Of a stretch of 64,000 nt of DNA, positions 61,489 through 64,000 are shown one piece after another. How positions within the stretch are numbered: the stretch's first letter is position 1; every line of letters begins with the position of its first letter. The position numbers and the translations under genes were made by a program. This DNA comes from Celeribacter baekdonensis (GTDB lineage: Bacteria > Pseudomonadota > Alphaproteobacteria > Rhodobacterales > Rhodobacteraceae): the NCBI RefSeq assembly GCF_003047105.1, contig NZ_CP028475.1, positions 2,480,001-2,544,000 on the forward strand, in the 5' to 3' direction. Below the pieces are notes generated by a model. That model did not search any database and had not been told where the DNA came from. It was given only the letters and a program-made list of their open reading frames with translations.

Positions 61489-62166
61489 TCAACTTGGATC
61501 GCGCAGCGCCGTGACGGAATCGGAATCAATCTCATTGCCGCCTTCAAGCACCAAAATGGTCGACCCTCCATCAAACCGAGCTTCAACAATACGGGAGTAG
61601 GTTTCGACAGAACTGGTGGAGAGATAGGTTTCGCCGCTATAGTTTTCGAGCTCGAAACTATAGAGTCCTGACTTCAATGGATCGCCGTCCTCATCAACGC
61701 CCGCCCATTCCACGATATCCGATGTCGGGTCCATGGTGACCTTTTGGACAACATCTCCCTTCGAATCGCGTACGATTAAAATGGTTTTGTCGGCGGCTGT
61801 GGCCGGATCGGATTTGAGTGAAATCGGCGAGCCGTCGAAATAGGCGGCTTCTTCGCTCCGCGCCTCCATGCCGACCCAGCCTGACAATTGCGAAAACCCC
61901 ATAAGCCCAAGCTGAGCCGAGAGATCTTCTAGAAGATCATTGGTCAAAACCGCCTGTTCGACCGATGAGAATGTCGCGAGTTGTGTCGCGTAATCGGTAG
62001 AATCAATCGGGTTAAGCGGATCTTGGTTTTGCATTTGTACGGTCAGCATTTTGAGAAACGTATCAAAATCGGACCCGACGGCGCTTGACGTGTCATTGGC
62101 ATTCGAGGATTTCGAACCTGCGGAGCTTGAGGACGTGGTCGTCGCCGGTGCAATTGTGTTGGTCAT
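61489..62166 (-). CDS. flgD: Flagellar hook assembly protein FlgD
   Basis: 225 residues. The conserved N-terminal block is FDTFLKMLTVQMQNQDPLNP and DYATQLATFSSVEQAVLTND, followed by an FlgD Ig-like/tudor-like C-terminal part with DPLKSGLYSFELENYSG. FlgD is the scaffold cap for hook polymerisation. It sits 97 bases downstream of the fliK gene on the same strand, the start of a flagellar cluster beyond the window. Confidence 0.93.
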   Translation of the reverse strand: MTNTIAPATTTSSSSAGSKSSNANDTSSAVGSDFDTFLKMLTVQMQNQDPLNPIDSTDYATQLATFSSVEQAVLTNDLLEDLSAQLGLMGFSQLSGWVGMEARSEEAAYFDGSPISLKSDPATAADKTILIVRDSKGDVVQKVTMDPTSDIVEWAGVDEDGDPLKSGLYSFELENYSGETYLSTSSVETYSRIVEARFDGGSTILVLEGGNEIDSDSVTALRDPS

Positions 62167-62263
62167 CTGGTGCTCCTTTAGAGTCTAAGATCCATGCCGG
62201 AGGTCGCATCAAGCGAAAGGCGCACGGGCTGAATTTGTGGGCTGGTAACGGGTGGAGTGGCGG

Positions 62264-64000
62264 TCAAACTCTCCGCAGATGTTCCACCAAAACTGTCAAA
62301 TTTTTGTTGATCGCCCCCTGAGATCCTTGATCAAAACTCTGAAAAGAGAACCCACTGTTTTCATATCCAAGGTCACGGAATTCGCTCATCAGACTGTCGA
62401 TATTGCGCCGCAAAAGATCAAGCGTTTCACCCCGTTCCGCCGCAATCACCACATGCATCGCACCGCTTTCGGACAACTGAAAAGAAAGCCGAACCTTGCC
62501 CAATTCTTCAGGGGAGAGGGTGATTTCAACAGGACGATCCGGCAGTTGCCGTGCCGCATCAGCAAGCTGCATCGCGACCCGAGTGGGCAGATCCGCTTTT
62601 GTAACCATGCTCGCCGGTGAAGTCGCTTCATTCGCACGATCAGCGACAGACAAGACATGCGCATGTTCGCCAAGCCTCTCGGAGATACCTTCGACGCCCG
62701 CTTTAAGCTCTTCGGCTTCCGCGTTCGTCAAGGGCGTGATTGAAGACATCGCGAGAGGCGGAGGCGCAACAGAAGATGCGCCGGGTGTCGCTGTTATACG
62801 CGTTGTAGTGTCGGCCCCGCCGTCGTCCTGATGCGTTCTTTCTGGCGCGTCTACATCCCCATGACGCCCGACGCGTGTATTGCCACTGTTTTGTTGAGTG
62901 ACGATATTCGCAGCGACAGATTGGTCTATGCCCTCTGTCGCATGCAGCGTGTTTTGTTGGGCAATCGTTGACGTTGGTGTGGCGATCTTTGGCGCTTCAA
63001 TATGGCTCACACCCTCGGGTACGCCTTTCGACATCAGTGGCGTGAGTGTCGTCTTTTCTGAACCAGAAGGGGTAGCACTTCTTCCGGCTTGATCTGCCGT
63101 GCCTTTGAGAGCATCCGTGCCACCTTTTGGCCCGATCAAATCAGTCTCCAGCGCGACCTCGCCACCTTTCAACGTAAGGTTCCCGTTCGATTGGGCCTCG
63201 GATGTTTGATCAATTGTGGTGTCTGCCTGCAAAAGAACGGACGAGATCGCAAGTTTGACATGTGCATTGGCTGTGGTCTCAGGAGGGGTGCCTGGCTTTT
63301 CAACCGCTTTTGAAATCGTGGTTTGCTCTGCATTCGACACTGTATCATCTAACGCAAAATTCATGCCCAAAGGCGCTGTTTCATTACGGCTCATTGCAGC
63401 CGCACCACCCCAGGAGGACACTAGGCGTTGGATTTTAGCACTCTCAACAGTGGATTTTAGAGAATCATTTTTGTACGCAGCGACGTCAAAAGAGCGATCC
63501 TGTCCAACCATCTGTCCAGAGGAGATTGTGCCGATGTGGTTTAGTGAGGCCGTGACTTGAGGCATGCCATCTTGGCCGTCAGACTGGTTCGGATAACCCA
63601 GTCTCCCTGATCCATCTTGGGTTTTTTGATCCGCATTTAACCCATCCCCGATCTGATTTTCAGGAAAATCAGCTCCGGCCTCACCAACCGAAAGATCGGC
63701 AATTTCGTCAGTCGGTTTATGAGCAATACCGTCCTTTGCGTCCACCTCACCGTCGTTGATCAAGGGCAGGTTTTTACCCGGCTCAGCTGAAGGCCCGGAA
63801 AGTGCAATATTGGGTTGATCGCCCCCTTGTGCTACAGAGTGCATGTCAACAAATTTCACATCAAGGTTTTGAATAAGCGTGGTTTTGTTGGTTTGGATTG
63901 CATCAAATTGGCTCGCATCGGGCTCAATACTGTCGCCCGGTCCGTCATGCGCCTCACTGCTATCATCATTGGGCGTAACGCCCTCACTCGACACACCCGC
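62264..64000 (-). CDS. fliK: Flagellar hook-length control protein FliK (5' end outside window)
   Basis: At least 578 codons. The long N-terminal part is low-complexity, Ser/Thr/Gly/Asp-rich with no conserved residues, as is usual for the FliK ruler. The C-terminal FliK domain is clear: RQLPDRPVEITLSPEELGKV, RLSFQLSESGAMHVVIAAER and TLDLLRRNIDSLMSEFRDLG. The frame is open at the window edge; a GTG at 63994 could start it, but the true start is likely further on. FliK measures hook length and switches export specificity. Confidence 0.88.
   Translation of the reverse strand, partial: AGVSSEGVTPNDDSSEAHDGPGDSIEPDASQFDAIQTNKTTLIQNLDVKFVDMHSVAQGGDQPNIALSGPSAEPGKNLPLINDGEVDAKDGIAHKPTDEIADLSVGEAGADFPENQIGDGLNADQKTQDGSGRLGYPNQSDGQDGMPQVTASLNHIGTISSGQMVGQDRSFDVAAYKNDSLKSTVESAKIQRLVSSWGGAAAMSRNETAPLGMNFALDDTVSNAEQTTISKAVEKPGTPPETTANAHVKLAISSVLLQADTTIDQTSEAQSNGNLTLKGGEVALETDLIGPKGGTDALKGTADQAGRSATPSGSEKTTLTPLMSKGVPEGVSHIEAPKIATPTSTIAQQNTLHATEGIDQSVAANIVTQQNSGNTRVGRHGDVDAPERTHQDDGGADTTTRITATPGASSVAPPPLAMSSITPLTNAEAEELKAGVEGISERLGEHAHVLSVADRANEATSPASMVTKADLPTRVAMQLADAARQLPDRPVEITLSPEELGKVRLSFQLSESGAMHVVIAAERGETLDLLRRNIDSLMSEFRDLGYENSGFSFQSFDQGSQGAINKNLTVLVEHLRRV

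Noticed and set aside
1..64000. tRNA, rRNA, CRISPR arrays, insertion sequences, integrases or phage genes
   Set aside because: Looked for by eye on both strands; no clover-leaf/CCA pattern, no repeated spacer structure, and no transposase or integrase motif was found.

Overview
The window looks like a chromosomal segment of a marine alphaproteobacterium of the Roseobacter group (Rhodobacterales). The evidence is moderate GC, dense short-gap operons, several solute-binding-protein transporters of different classes, and the gene order rpsT - enoyl-CoA hydratase - mutM / ubiE - ubiB, which is familiar from that order. No rRNA, tRNA, CRISPR, insertion sequence or prophage was seen.

Layout. 1-5570 (minus): a branched-chain/aromatic-type Liv ABC transporter with an acyl-CoA synthetase. 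5730-8434 (plus): a soluble hybrid PAS histidine kinase and a response regulator. 8548-12452 (minus): a PotABCD-type polyamine ABC transporter, divergent from a TetR regulator with a YtcJ-type amidohydrolase (12565-14943). 14980-22973: two divergent operons. The minus one is hydroxyacyl-CoA/carnitine-type dehydrogenase, Asp/Glu racemase-like protein, class III aminotransferase, class I glutamine amidotransferase and DUF3237. The plus one is SDR, aldehyde dehydrogenase and glutamine-synthetase-like ligase. Together they resemble a gamma-glutamylation (Puu-like) amine pathway. 23074-33599: a second polyamine-type ABC transporter between two GntR regulators, then an amine/amino-acid oxidation module (FAD oxidoreductase, RidA, ornithine-cyclodeaminase-like protein) with an AraC regulator. 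33799-36860: a TctCBA transporter. 36929-38851: hydroxyquinol-type intradiol dioxygenase and maleylacetate reductase. 38939-41783: a DctPQM TRAP transporter.

41906-50012 is the most notable block. It is a complete iac-type indole-3-acetic acid (auxin) catabolic cluster: a MarR regulator (iacR-like), iacG, F, E, D, C, B, A, H on the minus strand, and iacI divergent. A second TRAP transporter (50075-53007), a broken GMC oxidoreductase and an aldehyde dehydrogenase (54076-55587) follow. The nearby hydroxyquinol/maleylacetate pair suggests a lower pathway for a hydroxylated indole acid (for example 5-hydroxyindole-3-acetate), and the amine-oxidation modules and aldehyde dehydrogenases could feed indole acids from indoleamines. 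This is an inference.

56080-64000 is core genome: rpsT, enoyl-CoA hydratase, mutM, ubiE, ubiB, an APH-family kinase, flgD and the partial fliK. dnaA, which I would expect beyond rpsT, is not there.

Three genes (livF, an aldehyde dehydrogenase, an FAD oxidoreductase), and possibly the MarR gene, are each broken by an apparent single-base deletion at a short homopolymer. This could be sequencing error or real decay.
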